This document shows, piece by piece, positions 6,342 to 12,200 of a stretch of 12,200 bases of DNA (position 1 is the stretch's first letter; the number at the start of each line of letters is the position of its first letter). The stretch comes from Anaerolineales bacterium UBA2029 (GTDB lineage: Bacteria > Chloroflexota > Anaerolineae > Aggregatilineales > Aggregatilineaceae). The translations under genes were made by a program, and so were the position numbers. The notes under the pieces are model-generated. The model ran no database searches and was not told the origin of the DNA. It was given only the letters and a program-made list of their open reading frames with translations. The stretch lies in NCBI GenBank assembly GCA_002332795.1, contig DDBP01000099.1:1-12200 (forward strand), read 5' to 3'.

Positions 6342-7547
6342 TCATTCTTTCATCATGCAGAGCATTCGCCCGCAGATCAGGGCGCTATGCTGACCCTCTA
6401 CCTGCGTCAGGACGATCACTGTGTCATCGCTTTCGCCGTCGAGCTTCAGCAGGCGCAGCGCTTCGGTGGGAGTCAGGGGGCTGCCGCGCTTCTTGATCGT
6501 CGCCCGGCGGATGCCCCGTGTTCGCAACGCCTGCCGCAGCCGCCCGACGTTGAAGGGCAGCCAGTCCAGCACCGGCCAGGCGCGCACCCAGCCCGACGGC
6601 ACCGGCACGTCGGCGGTGAGGTAGGCGATAGTCTCGTCCAGGCGATAGAGCGGCACGCCCAGGCGCTCCGCCAGTTCGCCCAGCAGACCGGCGCGGATAA
6701 CTGCCGGGTCTGGCTCCAGCAGCCAGGCGCGGGGCGCGCTGAGCGGAGGCGGCGGCGCTCCAGTCGGGGGCAGGGACTCGCCTGTGTCGGCGCGCGAGGC
6801 CCGCCGTCCGGCGAAGCCCAGTTCGCCGCTCCACAGGATGGCCTCCTTCAACTCACCGCCCGCGCTGACGAATTCCAGGCCCGCGCCTGTTGCCAGGTAG
6901 GGGCGCAGCTCGTCGAGCGACACCCCCGGCGACAGTTTGACGGCCAGCGCCGCGAACGGCCAGCCGCGGATGATGTCCAACGGCGGCACGTAGTCGTGCA
7001 CGGAGAAGATGCGCCGTCCCTCGTCGCGCCGCGCCGGATCGAAGAAGGCGGCGGGCACGTCCGCCAGGGGCAATGAGTCGCGCAGATCGGCGCAGACGAA
7101 ATGAGCGAATCGCCCGTACACGTGCAGGTTGGCACGGGCCAGACGCAGCCGCAACGGGTCGCGGTCCAGACCGATCACTGTCGCGCCAGGAATGGCCGCA
7201 AGCGCCAGCGTATCGCCGCCGATCCCGCAGCCCAGGTCGGCGATGCGCGCATAGCCGCCCTCGGCGAAGCGCCGCGCCCGCCAGGTTGCCACGACTTCGC
7301 TGCTGGCCTGTTCCAGTGCGTCGGGGGTGAAGAACATCGCCTCTGCCTGGCTGAACTTGCCGCTCGCGCGCTGACGCAGACGGGCCAGGGTCAGCGCCGC
7401 GCCCGCCAGGTCTGGGGGCAGATCGCGCCGCAACTGTGCCAGCAAGGGGAGCGTCTGCGCGTCGCTCAGGTCTTGTGTCCGCAGCCAGGCCAACACGGCT
7501 TCGCCCGCCGGGCTGAGCAGGAAGTCGAGGCTCGGAGCGCTGAACAT
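6342..7547 (-). CDS. Class I SAM-dependent methyltransferase with THUMP-like C-terminal domain
   Basis: 401 aa from the ATG at 7547. Rossmann methyltransferase core: motif I IADLGCGIGGDTLAL (about residues 102-116), the acidic loop GLDRDP, CADLRD and the FFDPARR motif IV. The C-terminal 100 residues match the THUMP-like domain (PF18096 type): RAWPVLDWLPFNVGRLRQAL, RGIRRATIKKRGSPL and ALRLLKLDGESDDTVIVLT. Such proteins are presumed RNA methyltransferases, but the target is not known to me. A GTG at 7574 would add nine residues. It abuts the hairpin at 7575-7602 and neither start has a clear Shine-Dalgarno sequence, so the start is uncertain. No own promoter is obvious; expression may depend on read-through from the acidic-protein gene. 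Confidence 0.88.
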   Translation of the reverse strand: MFSAPSLDFLLSPAGEAVLAWLRTQDLSDAQTLPLLAQLRRDLPPDLAGAALTLARLRQRASGKFSQAEAMFFTPDALEQASSEVVATWRARRFAEGGYARIADLGCGIGGDTLALAAIPGATVIGLDRDPLRLRLARANLHVYGRFAHFVCADLRDSLPLADVPAAFFDPARRDEGRRIFSVHDYVPPLDIIRGWPFAALAVKLSPGVSLDELRPYLATGAGLEFVSAGGELKEAILWSGELGFAGRRASRADTGESLPPTGAPPPPLSAPRAWLLEPDPAVIRAGLLGELAERLGVPLYRLDETIAYLTADVPVPSGWVRAWPVLDWLPFNVGRLRQALRTRGIRRATIKKRGSPLTPTEALRLLKLDGESDDTVIVLTQVEGQHSALICGRMLCMMKE

Positions 7548-7561
7548 CGGGCGGGTATGAG

Positions 7562-7602
7562 GGGAAAGAATCACAAGGGCGGGCTTTGAGCGGCCCGCCC
7601 TT
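7562..7602 (-). terminator. Hairpin downstream of the acidic-protein gene, terminator or attenuator
   Basis: A perfect 10-bp inverted repeat: plus AAGGGCGGGC (7575-7584), 8-nt loop, GCCCGCCCTT (7593-7602). It starts 11 nt after the stop of the upstream gene. In the transcript it is followed by GUGAUUCUUUCCCC, a weak U-tract. This suggests partial termination before the methyltransferase, whose possible GTG start immediately follows the stem. Confidence 0.65.
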
Positions 7603-7613
7603 CTGAACCGGCA

Positions 7614-7910
7614 CTAGAGGGCTGCGAACAACTTGGTGAACTCGTCCCACTCGTCGCGGGCAAAGTACAGCGATCCCCAGTCCAGCTCGATCTCGATATC
7701 GTCGCTCGCTTCGACATCGTCGTCGGAGATGGCTTCGCGGATCAGTTCCATGAACTCGGCCCATTCTTCTTCGAAGAAGTGCACGGTCACCGGGCCAAGT
7801 TCCACATGATAGGTTTTCTCGCCGTCCGGCTCGACCGAACTCCACACCGAGTAGTTCTCGGTCTCGGCCAGGGTTTCGGTCGGGATGTCGGACATTTCGC
7901 CGTTGTTCAT
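7614..7910 (-). CDS. Highly acidic 98-aa protein of unknown function with duplicated motif
   Basis: Not recognised as a named family. Of 98 residues about 28 are Asp or Glu and only 4 are Lys or Arg, so the protein is strongly anionic and probably soluble. Two copies of a hydrophobic/aromatic motif are visible: VTVHFFEEEWAEFMELIREA (about residues 41-60) and GSLYFARDEWDEFTKLFAAL at the C-terminus, both fitting [hydrophobic]-F-x-x-[DE]-E-W-x-E-F-x-x-L. A serine/aspartate-rich linker joins them. Each copy looks like a beta strand leading into an amphipathic helix. The ATG at 7910 is preceded by AAGGAG at 12 nt, slightly long. The next ATG (residue 6) lacks any such site. The gene has a possible promoter and a strong 3' hairpin, so it may be a monocistronic unit. 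Confidence 0.8.
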   Translation of the reverse strand: MNNGEMSDIPTETLAETENYSVWSSVEPDGEKTYHVELGPVTVHFFEEEWAEFMELIREAISDDDVEASDDIEIELDWGSLYFARDEWDEFTKLFAAL

Positions 7911-7950
7911 GGGTTAGATGTGCTCCTTATACTCACAGGGACTTGCTCCC

Positions 7951-7979
7951 ATTTTCGCCGCACTCGGCCAAAATGTCCA
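7951..7979 (-). promoter_or_regulatory. Candidate promoter of the acidic-protein gene
   Basis: Minus strand TGGACA (7979-7974, 5 of 6), 17-nt spacer, GAAAAT (7956-7951, 4 of 6). It sits in the 79-bp gap after the hydrolase gene, about 40 nt before the start codon. The -10 is imperfect, so this is tentative. Confidence 0.4.
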
Positions 7980-7989
7980 GGGTGCGTGT

Positions 7990-8694
7990 TCAGGCTCGCT
8001 CAAACGCGCGCGCGGCCACCTCAATGGCCCGATCCATGCGCGGTAACGGGCGCTCCAGGACTGGCCCGTGCCCCAGCGCCAATCGCGCCGGTGCGAGCGC
8101 ACGCAGTGCCCGCGCCGTCTGCAGGGCAGTGGGCTTGTGCCAGGTCGCCAGGGCCGGAAACGGGAAGACGAGGGTGACCTTGCCCGATACAGCCAGCCCG
8201 CCCCACGAATAGAACGCATCGCCTGCGATCAGCGTGCCGTCGCGCGTGTCCAGGAAAGCGATGTGCCCAGGTGTGTGCCCTGGCGCAGCGATCACTTCCA
8301 GCGTGCCCACTCGCTCACCTGGCGCCAGTGTGCGCGTCGGCTGTGTGTTGACGCGCGGGAAGCCTCCTCGCGGCGGAGTCTGCGGCTCGTTTGTGTCCAG
8401 GCTCAGGTCACCGGCCAGCAGACGCGCTTCGCGCGCGCCGATCAGCACTTCCACGCCGGGCAATGCCTGAGTCAGTGCGTCCAGCGATCCCACGTGATCG
8501 GCGTGCGCATGGGTGAGCAGGATGCGAACGATCGGTTTCCCGATCTGTTGCGCGGCTCTGAGGATGCCCGTCGCGCTGCCGCTTAAGCCCGTGTCAATCA
8601 GCGCCAAGCCGTCTTCCTGGCGCACCAGGTAGCAGTTGAAAGCGGTGAAGCGGGTGAGTTTGACCAGATAGTCGCCATGGGTCGAGACGTGCAT
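7990..8694 (-). CDS. Metallo-beta-lactamase-fold hydrolase
   Basis: 234 aa with the metal-binding set of the superfamily: THAHADH (His62, His64, Asp66, His67), APGHTPGH with His140, GDAFYSW with Asp159, and a final LALGHGP histidine near residue 217. An initial strand with NCYLV and LIDTGLSG is also typical. This is the stand-alone glyoxalase II-like/MBL type without extra domains, probably a cytoplasmic zinc- or iron-dependent hydrolase; the substrate cannot be read from sequence. The frame extends upstream to 9105, but the ATG at 8694, with AGGGG about 8 nt before it and the family-like N-terminus MHVSTHGDYLVKL, is the real start. It follows the YrdB-family gene by 20 nt, as last gene of a three-gene cluster. 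Confidence 0.93.
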   Translation of the reverse strand: MHVSTHGDYLVKLTRFTAFNCYLVRQEDGLALIDTGLSGSATGILRAAQQIGKPIVRILLTHAHADHVGSLDALTQALPGVEVLIGAREARLLAGDLSLDTNEPQTPPRGGFPRVNTQPTRTLAPGERVGTLEVIAAPGHTPGHIAFLDTRDGTLIAGDAFYSWGGLAVSGKVTLVFPFPALATWHKPTALQTARALRALAPARLALGHGPVLERPLPRMDRAIEVAARAFERA

Positions 8695-8714
8695 GATCCT
8701 TCCCCTGATCGCAG

Positions 8715-9095
8715 CTACGCGCGCGGACGTCCGCGCCACAGACGCAGTACGCGATCCCAGGAAAGAACATAGTGCAGGGCGACCAAAATGCCCAGTCCGA
8801 TTCCCGCCTGACGATAGCCCGCCGCCAGCAGAGCCAGCGTTGCCGCGACAAACAGCAGCGCCTCCAGGCCCAGCCGTACTACGCCAGGCACGGCGATCGG
8901 CACGCTGCCCCCGTGACTGTCGTCGCCTGGGGTGCGCAGGGTGGCCCAGGCTGTCGCTGCCACCGTCGGCAGGGCGATGGCCAGCAACACGCCCGCGATG
9001 CCGTCCGCCGTCCGCAATGCCCAGGCGACCAGGGCCGCCAGCGCCGCCAGTTCCAGCGCGAAGCGCAGAGCCAGGTTGGCCGGGTGATTGCTCAT
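8715..9095 (-). CDS. YrdB-family (DUF2568) membrane protein
   Basis: 126 aa, with four hydrophobic segments: about residues 10-27 (ALRFALELAALAALVAWAL), 32-52, 72-92 and 95-112. The pattern NLALRFALELAAL at the start, a W-A-T-L-R-T-P after the second segment, then P...VRLGLEALLFVAA matches the YrdB/DUF2568 family of small integral membrane proteins of unknown function. A short basic tail (RLWRGRPRA) suggests a cytoplasmic C-terminus. The ATG at 9095 lies 6 nt after the stop of the preceding gene, with GAGGG close before it, so the genes are probably coupled. Confidence 0.85.
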   Translation of the reverse strand: MSNHPANLALRFALELAALAALVAWALRTADGIAGVLLAIALPTVAATAWATLRTPGDDSHGGSVPIAVPGVVRLGLEALLFVAATLALLAAGYRQAGIGLGILVALHYVLSWDRVLRLWRGRPRA

Positions 9096-9101
9096 GCGCC
9101 C

Positions 9102-9422
9102 TCACTCCGTCGTGTCGGCATCGAAAGCTTCGAGGGCGCGCAACACCTCGGCCAGCGCCAGCAGGCTGGCTCCACTATGCGCCAGCTCATCCAGGCCCTC
9201 GACACGGAAGCGGCGTTCCAGGGCGTTGTTCTCGAAATCCGGCCCGGCGATAACCCCCGCCACTCGCGCCGCGATGGTCGCGCGCCGCTCGTCGTCCCAG
9301 GCCAGGGCGATCTTCGTCCAGTACAGACGATAACCGGCGTCAATGCGCTCGGCGGTCAGGGGTTCGGGCGGGGTAGTGGGCGGTGGACGGTGTCGCGCCA
9401 GCAAATGCCAGTTGTCGTCCAT
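9102..9422 (-). CDS. Conserved-looking 106-aa protein of unknown function
   Basis: Not recognised. After a proline-rich N-terminus (HRPPPTTPPEP) the protein is soluble and helical: RIDAGYRLYWTKIALAWDDE, then RRATIAARVAGVIAGPDFEN and a final FRVEGLDELAHSGASLLALA stretch. It has no signal peptide or membrane segment. The coding call is supported by a strong AGGAGG 5 nt before the ATG and by tight spacing (6 nt) to the YrdB-family gene. It is the first gene of the three-gene cluster ending with the MBL hydrolase. Confidence 0.75.
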   Translation of the reverse strand: MDDNWHLLARHRPPPTTPPEPLTAERIDAGYRLYWTKIALAWDDERRATIAARVAGVIAGPDFENNALERRFRVEGLDELAHSGASLLALAEVLRALEAFDADTTE

Positions 9423-9441
9423 GAGGGCCTCCTGTAGGGGG

Positions 9442-9469
9442 TCAGAGTCGTGAGTTCAGAGTTAAGGAG
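9442..9469. repeat. Short heptad array in the spacer before the 106-aa gene
   Basis: Four consecutive 7-nt units on the plus strand: TCAGAGT, CGTGAGT, TCAGAGT, TAAGGAG; the first and third are identical. It lies in the 120-bp spacer after the GNAT gene and abuts a small hairpin. Short and imperfect, so the call rests on the same 7-nt periodicity seen at 2918 and 11940. Confidence 0.45.
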
Positions 9470-9485
9470 GCGCGAAATTGCCTCC
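9466..9485 (-). terminator. Small hairpin after the GNAT gene, possible terminator
   Basis: GGAGGC (9466-9471), 8-nt loop, GCCTCC (9480-9485), perfect 6-bp stem. In the transcript it is followed by UUAACUCU, only weakly U-rich. It lies between the acetyltransferase stop and the next gene, where a transcription unit boundary would be expected. Confidence 0.4.
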
Positions 9486-9542
9486 GAGCGGACAGTGAAC
9501 GATGCGCCAGGGCGCTCTCAGCCGGCGCGCAGAGGGAGCCGC

Positions 9543-10511
9543 TCAGCGAGAGAGCGGCGGCAGCTCGTTGAGCCGCACGCTGGCGTGCGCGGTCAGCGAG
9601 ACCTCGCGCGCGTACAGGTACATGTGATGATCCGACTCGCACCGAAAGCCCGCCGCCTCGAACGCAGACAGCACGTCCGGCTGATCGAGGGCCTTCACGC
9701 GCACGTACACGCGCCCCAACTGTGCCGCCAGCCGACGCGCGTCGTGGGCCAGCGCCGTCAGGTCGGTGGGCGCGGCGTCCAGATAGGCGATCTTCAGCAC
9801 GGGTTGATCCGGCCAGCGGTCGCGCTCGGTGGAGTTGATGATCAGCAGGCCGCGCAGGCCGTGCGGCGCGTCGGGCGCAGCCCAGCCATAGACCAGACCG
9901 GCGGCCAGTCGCTCGGCCAGGCGGGCGTCGGTCAGGAAGTAGAACGACCAGTCCCATTCCAGGCTGCGCTGGCAGGCGGCGAAATGTGCCGAGCGATCGA
10001 GCCAGGCGCGGATGCGCGGCGCGTCGGCGGGCGTCAGGGGCGCAAGATGAGCGGGCGGCTCAGCCAGCACATCGGCTCCCAGCGGGAGGAATACGGCCAC
10101 CCGGCTGAAGCCGGTCTCGCGGGCCAGGCGCTGCACAGCGCTGTTCTCCGAACTGGTGCTGAAGCGCAACACGCCCTGTCCGTGCTGACGGACGTGATTC
10201 ACCGCGAAGTGATGCAGGATGCGCCCGAAGCCGTGTCCCTGAAAGGCCGGGTCTACGCGCAGTCCTTCCAGCCACCATTCGCCTTCGTCCAGACGGGTGA
10301 TCTTGCACACGCCAATCACGCGGTCGCGCAGGGTGGCCACGAAGAAGCCGTCGTAGGGATCGTTCAGCCAGGCATCCAGCACGCGCGGCAGATAGTCGTT
10401 GCCGTCCCAAATCTGCGCGGCGATCGCTTCCAGGGCGGCGCGGTCTGCGGGCTGCGCGGGACGGATGAGCAAGTCGGCGCGGGTGAAGGTCTGGTCGGGG
10501 AATGGTTGCAT
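9543..10511 (-). CDS. Two-domain GNAT family N-acetyltransferase
   Basis: 322 aa. The N-terminal domain (about residues 14-150) has the GNAT order: LIRPAQPADRAALEAIA, GFFVATLRDRVIGVCKI, then LRVDPAFQGHGFGRILHHF, where Q-G-H-G-F-G is the acetyl-CoA pyrophosphate-binding loop (motif A). LRFSTSSENSAVQRLARETG is the following motif B region. The C-terminal half (about 155-322) resembles a second, more degenerate GNAT unit: it begins LAPLTPADAPRIRAWL and ends FEAAGFRCESDHHMYLY, without a clear binding loop. The acetyl acceptor is unknown. A longer frame reaches 10544; the ATG at 10511 is chosen for the GAGGAGA about 9 nt upstream and because the domain starts soon after. It follows the AI-2E permease by 37 nt, probably in one transcript. 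Confidence 0.9.
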   Translation of the reverse strand: MQPFPDQTFTRADLLIRPAQPADRAALEAIAAQIWDGNDYLPRVLDAWLNDPYDGFFVATLRDRVIGVCKITRLDEGEWWLEGLRVDPAFQGHGFGRILHHFAVNHVRQHGQGVLRFSTSSENSAVQRLARETGFSRVAVFLPLGADVLAEPPAHLAPLTPADAPRIRAWLDRSAHFAACQRSLEWDWSFYFLTDARLAERLAAGLVYGWAAPDAPHGLRGLLIINSTERDRWPDQPVLKIAYLDAAPTDLTALAHDARRLAAQLGRVYVRVKALDQPDVLSAFEAAGFRCESDHHMYLYAREVSLTAHASVRLNELPPLSR

Positions 10512-10548
10512 CGGGAGTTCTCTCCTCTGGCCGGGCATGCACACCAGC

Positions 10549-11832
10549 TTAGAGATCGGCAGCGTCGCCCGCGCGCTCCTCGGCGGGCAGTACCGGGTAG
10601 CGGCGGCTGATCAGGTAGTGCACCAGGCGATAGATCAGACCACGTTGCCGCGCGGCCAGTCCCTGCGCCGCGGGCAGATAATCTTCGTCGAGCAGTTTGA
10701 CGCGCACGTAACGCACGAACAGGCGCACAGTGGCCACGCTGGGCGCGGCCAGCACCACACCCAGCACGCCCGCCAGGCTCGCCCCCACCAGGATAGCGAC
10801 CAGCACGGCGAAAGGATGCAGGTCGAGGCTGCTGCCCAGCACGCGCGGCACCAGCAACACCGCTTCCAGTTGTTGCAGGGCCATGTAGGTCACCGAGACG
10901 ACGACGGCATAGAGCAACCCCGCGTCGAGGGCGGGGATGGTGGAGCTATCGGTAGTCAGCGCAAAGAGCAGGGCCGGAATCTGCGCCAGGGCCGGCCCCA
11001 GGTTGGGGATGAACTCCAGAAAACCGGCCACCAGCCCCAGCAACAACGGCTGCGGCAGGCCCAGCACCAGCGATGCCGCATAGACCACCACGGTCATGAT
11101 CAGGCTCAGCACCACCTGTCCGCGCAGGTAGGCGCTCCACACCTGGCCGAGTTCGTGCAGCAATTGCCGGGTGTCGCCCTGATAGCTCTCCGGCACGGCA
11201 GCGATCAGCCCGTCCACGAAGGACGGCCCGTCGCGCATCAGGTAGAAGAGCATGGTCAGCACGAAGATGGTGGTGATCAGGAAAGAGAAGACGCTGCCCA
11301 CCACGCCCAGGGCCGGATCGGCCAGCGACAGGACAGCGTTCTGCAGGGTGGTGCTCACGTCGGTCGGCTGTTCGCCCTGCTGACCGGTGAAGAAACCTTC
11401 CAGTTCGTCCCAGGGCACCACGGTGAAATTGCCGATGGTGACGGGACGGCCCAGCACAGACTTGAGATCGTTCTGCGTGTCTTCCAGCAGCGTCGGCAGA
11501 TCGTCGGCGAACTCGCGGGCCTGTTTGAGCGTCGCTGGCACCACCAGCCAGATCATCAGCCCCAGCAGGCTGAGCACGAGCATCCACGTCAGCAGCACGC
11601 TGAGGGTGCGCCGCGTCTCATAGTTGGGAATGGGGCGCAGGCGGCGCTCGAAGAAAGTGACGACCGGCGACAGCAGATAGGCCAGCACCACCGAGGTGAT
11701 GATGGACAGCCAGGCGACACTATCCACCTGACGCGCGATCAGGTAGACCGCCACCAGAACGCCCAGAGCAACCAGGCGCTTGGTGGTGACGCTCCAGGGA
11801 GGGCTGGTGACAGAAGGCATGTTGCTGGACAC
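10549..11832 (-). CDS. AI-2E family transporter (PerM/TqsA-like permease)
   Basis: 427 aa integral membrane protein. N-terminal hydrophobic pair at about residues 20-60 (VALGVLVAVYLIA and LSIITSVVLAYLLSPVV), a third at 78-98, then a long soluble region (about 100-175) with amphipathic helix as in the family. Further membrane segments follow: 185-205 (GSVFSFLITTIFVLTMLFYL, ending in MRDGP), 245-275, 280-300 with the family's FLEFIPNLGPALA signature, and 335-385. The family includes the TqsA autoinducer-2 exporter and Na+/H+ antiporter-like members; the substrate here is unknown. The GTG at 11832 is chosen because GGGGAG lies 6 nt upstream; the ATG at 11820 would be 18 nt away. The soluble basic tail (RQRGLIYRLVHYLISRRYP) is probably cytoplasmic. 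Confidence 0.93.
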   Translation of the reverse strand: MSSNMPSVTSPPWSVTTKRLVALGVLVAVYLIARQVDSVAWLSIITSVVLAYLLSPVVTFFERRLRPIPNYETRRTLSVLLTWMLVLSLLGLMIWLVVPATLKQAREFADDLPTLLEDTQNDLKSVLGRPVTIGNFTVVPWDELEGFFTGQQGEQPTDVSTTLQNAVLSLADPALGVVGSVFSFLITTIFVLTMLFYLMRDGPSFVDGLIAAVPESYQGDTRQLLHELGQVWSAYLRGQVVLSLIMTVVVYAASLVLGLPQPLLLGLVAGFLEFIPNLGPALAQIPALLFALTTDSSTIPALDAGLLYAVVVSVTYMALQQLEAVLLVPRVLGSSLDLHPFAVLVAILVGASLAGVLGVVLAAPSVATVRLFVRYVRVKLLDEDYLPAAQGLAARQRGLIYRLVHYLISRRYPVLPAEERAGDAADL

Positions 11833-11895
11833 GCGACACTCCCCTGCCAGATAGATCGGTGAGTCTGGCCGGTCTTGCGCGGGCCTCCTGCTTTC

Positions 11896-11901
11896 ATTGT
11901 A
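11896..11901 (-). promoter_or_regulatory. Candidate -10 box for the AI-2E/GNAT unit
   Basis: Minus strand TACAAT (5 of 6), about 65 nt before the GTG start. The matching -35 position (TCGCTC) is only 3 of 6. A T-rich run lies further upstream. Tentative. Confidence 0.3.
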
Positions 11902-11939
11902 ACGCGCTAACCAGCAGAGAGCGAGAAAAAAACGCTTTG

Positions 11940-11972
11940 GCCATCAGCCATCAGCCAGCAGCCGTCAGTCAG
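11940..11972. repeat. Heptad tandem repeat, left flank of the palindromic stretch
   Basis: Plus strand units GCCATCA, GCCATCA, GCCAGCA, GCCGTCA, then partial GTCAG. The same unit occurs inverted at 12181-12200. Confidence 0.7.
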
Positions 11973-12025
11973 AATAGCGGGGTTTGAGAATGCCCATCTT
12001 CTCAATAAGTTCTTTTCTGGAGGCT

Positions 12026-12130
12026 GTGAGGGGCTTCGACCACCCCTCACCCTTGTAGTCCCCTCGCCCTCGCGATTTCAAGGGCGGAGAGGGGGCAGCG
12101 AGGCGCGACAGCGCCAAGCAAGGATGAGGT
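12026..12130. repeat. REP/BIME-like palindromic repeat
   Basis: Several nested inverted repeats: GTGAGGGG (12026-12033) with CCCCTCAC (12043-12050), perfect; CCCCTC plus GCCCT (12060-12070) with AGGGC, a 3-nt bulge and GAGGGG (12081-12094); GGCGC-GACA-GCGCC (12102-12115); and an outer pair CCCTCACCCTTG (12044-12055) with CAAGGATGAGG (12119-12129). This type of element is commonly dispersed in many copies in bacterial intergenic DNA. The stretch 11902-12200 contains no convincing gene. Confidence 0.65.
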
Positions 12131-12180
12131 CAAGCCGCAGAGCAGGACATCTCAAACGGCGTCTGAGCGCCGATCGTTGC

Positions 12181-12200
12181 GCTGACGGCTGACGGCTGAC
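12181..12200. repeat. Heptad tandem repeat, right flank, cut by window edge
   Basis: GCTGACG, GCTGACG, GCTGAC, running off the window. Inverted relative to the array at 11940-11972 (shared 9-nt core AGCCGTCAG and its complement). Confidence 0.65.

Noticed and set aside
6853..7845. 330-codon open frame on the minus strand
   Set aside because: Arg/Gly-rich out-of-frame reading of the methyltransferase and the acidic-protein gene.
8695..9105. N-terminal extension of the MBL hydrolase frame
   Set aside because: It overlaps the YrdB-family gene completely, is Arg/Gly-rich, and the ATG at 8694 has its own ribosome-binding site and family-like N-terminus.
10399..11862. 487-codon open frame on the plus strand
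   Set aside because: Gln/His-rich shadow of the AI-2E permease; no family resemblance.

Overview
The window is GC-rich (about 63-65% by eye) bacterial chromosome. All recognised genes lie on the minus strand, so transcription runs from high to low coordinates. The organism is probably a member of the Chloroflexota (Anaerolineae-like). This is an inference from overall gene content, a PNPase with an RG-rich tail, a THUMP-like methyltransferase and a YrdB-family membrane protein; no rRNA or lineage marker is present. No tRNA, rRNA, CRISPR array or intact insertion sequence was seen.

In transcription order: (1) At the high end (11833-12200) there is a gene-free stretch with a REP/BIME-like palindrome between inverted arrays of a 7-nt repeat. 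(2) An AI-2E family permease is followed by a two-domain GNAT acetyltransferase. (3) After a spacer with a hairpin and another heptad array come three tightly packed genes: a 106-aa protein of unknown function, a YrdB-family membrane protein and a metallo-beta-lactamase-fold hydrolase. (4) A very acidic 98-aa protein follows, ending in a strong hairpin, and then a SAM-dependent THUMP-like methyltransferase. (5) A strong-looking promoter with an A-tract element and a long leader (about 285 nt) drives a 699-aa NYN-domain protein. Downstream of it are three overlapping genes forming a toxin-antitoxin-like cassette (DUF2281, PemK/MazF-like, DUF2442). The cassette is less GC-rich and is bracketed by a 16-nt inverted heptad repeat. 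(6) A good sigma70-type promoter drives the classical rpsO-pnp pair (ribosomal protein S15, polynucleotide phosphorylase). pnp runs off the low end of the window inside its glycine/arginine-rich tail.

The most notable signal is the 265-nt rpsO-pnp spacer. It contains a 97-nt imperfect palindrome whose 3' mRNA arm carries a CCUCCGG that can pair either with the 5' arm or with the pnp Shine-Dalgarno CCGGAGG. That is the architecture expected for PNPase autoregulation by removal of the upstream arm, known in principle from E. coli but built here from different sequence. Other points of interest are the tandem NYN architecture with a degenerate first copy, the three-gene toxin-antitoxin-like cassette between inverted heptad repeats, three different heptad arrays in intergenic spacers, and the duplicated motif in the acidic small protein.
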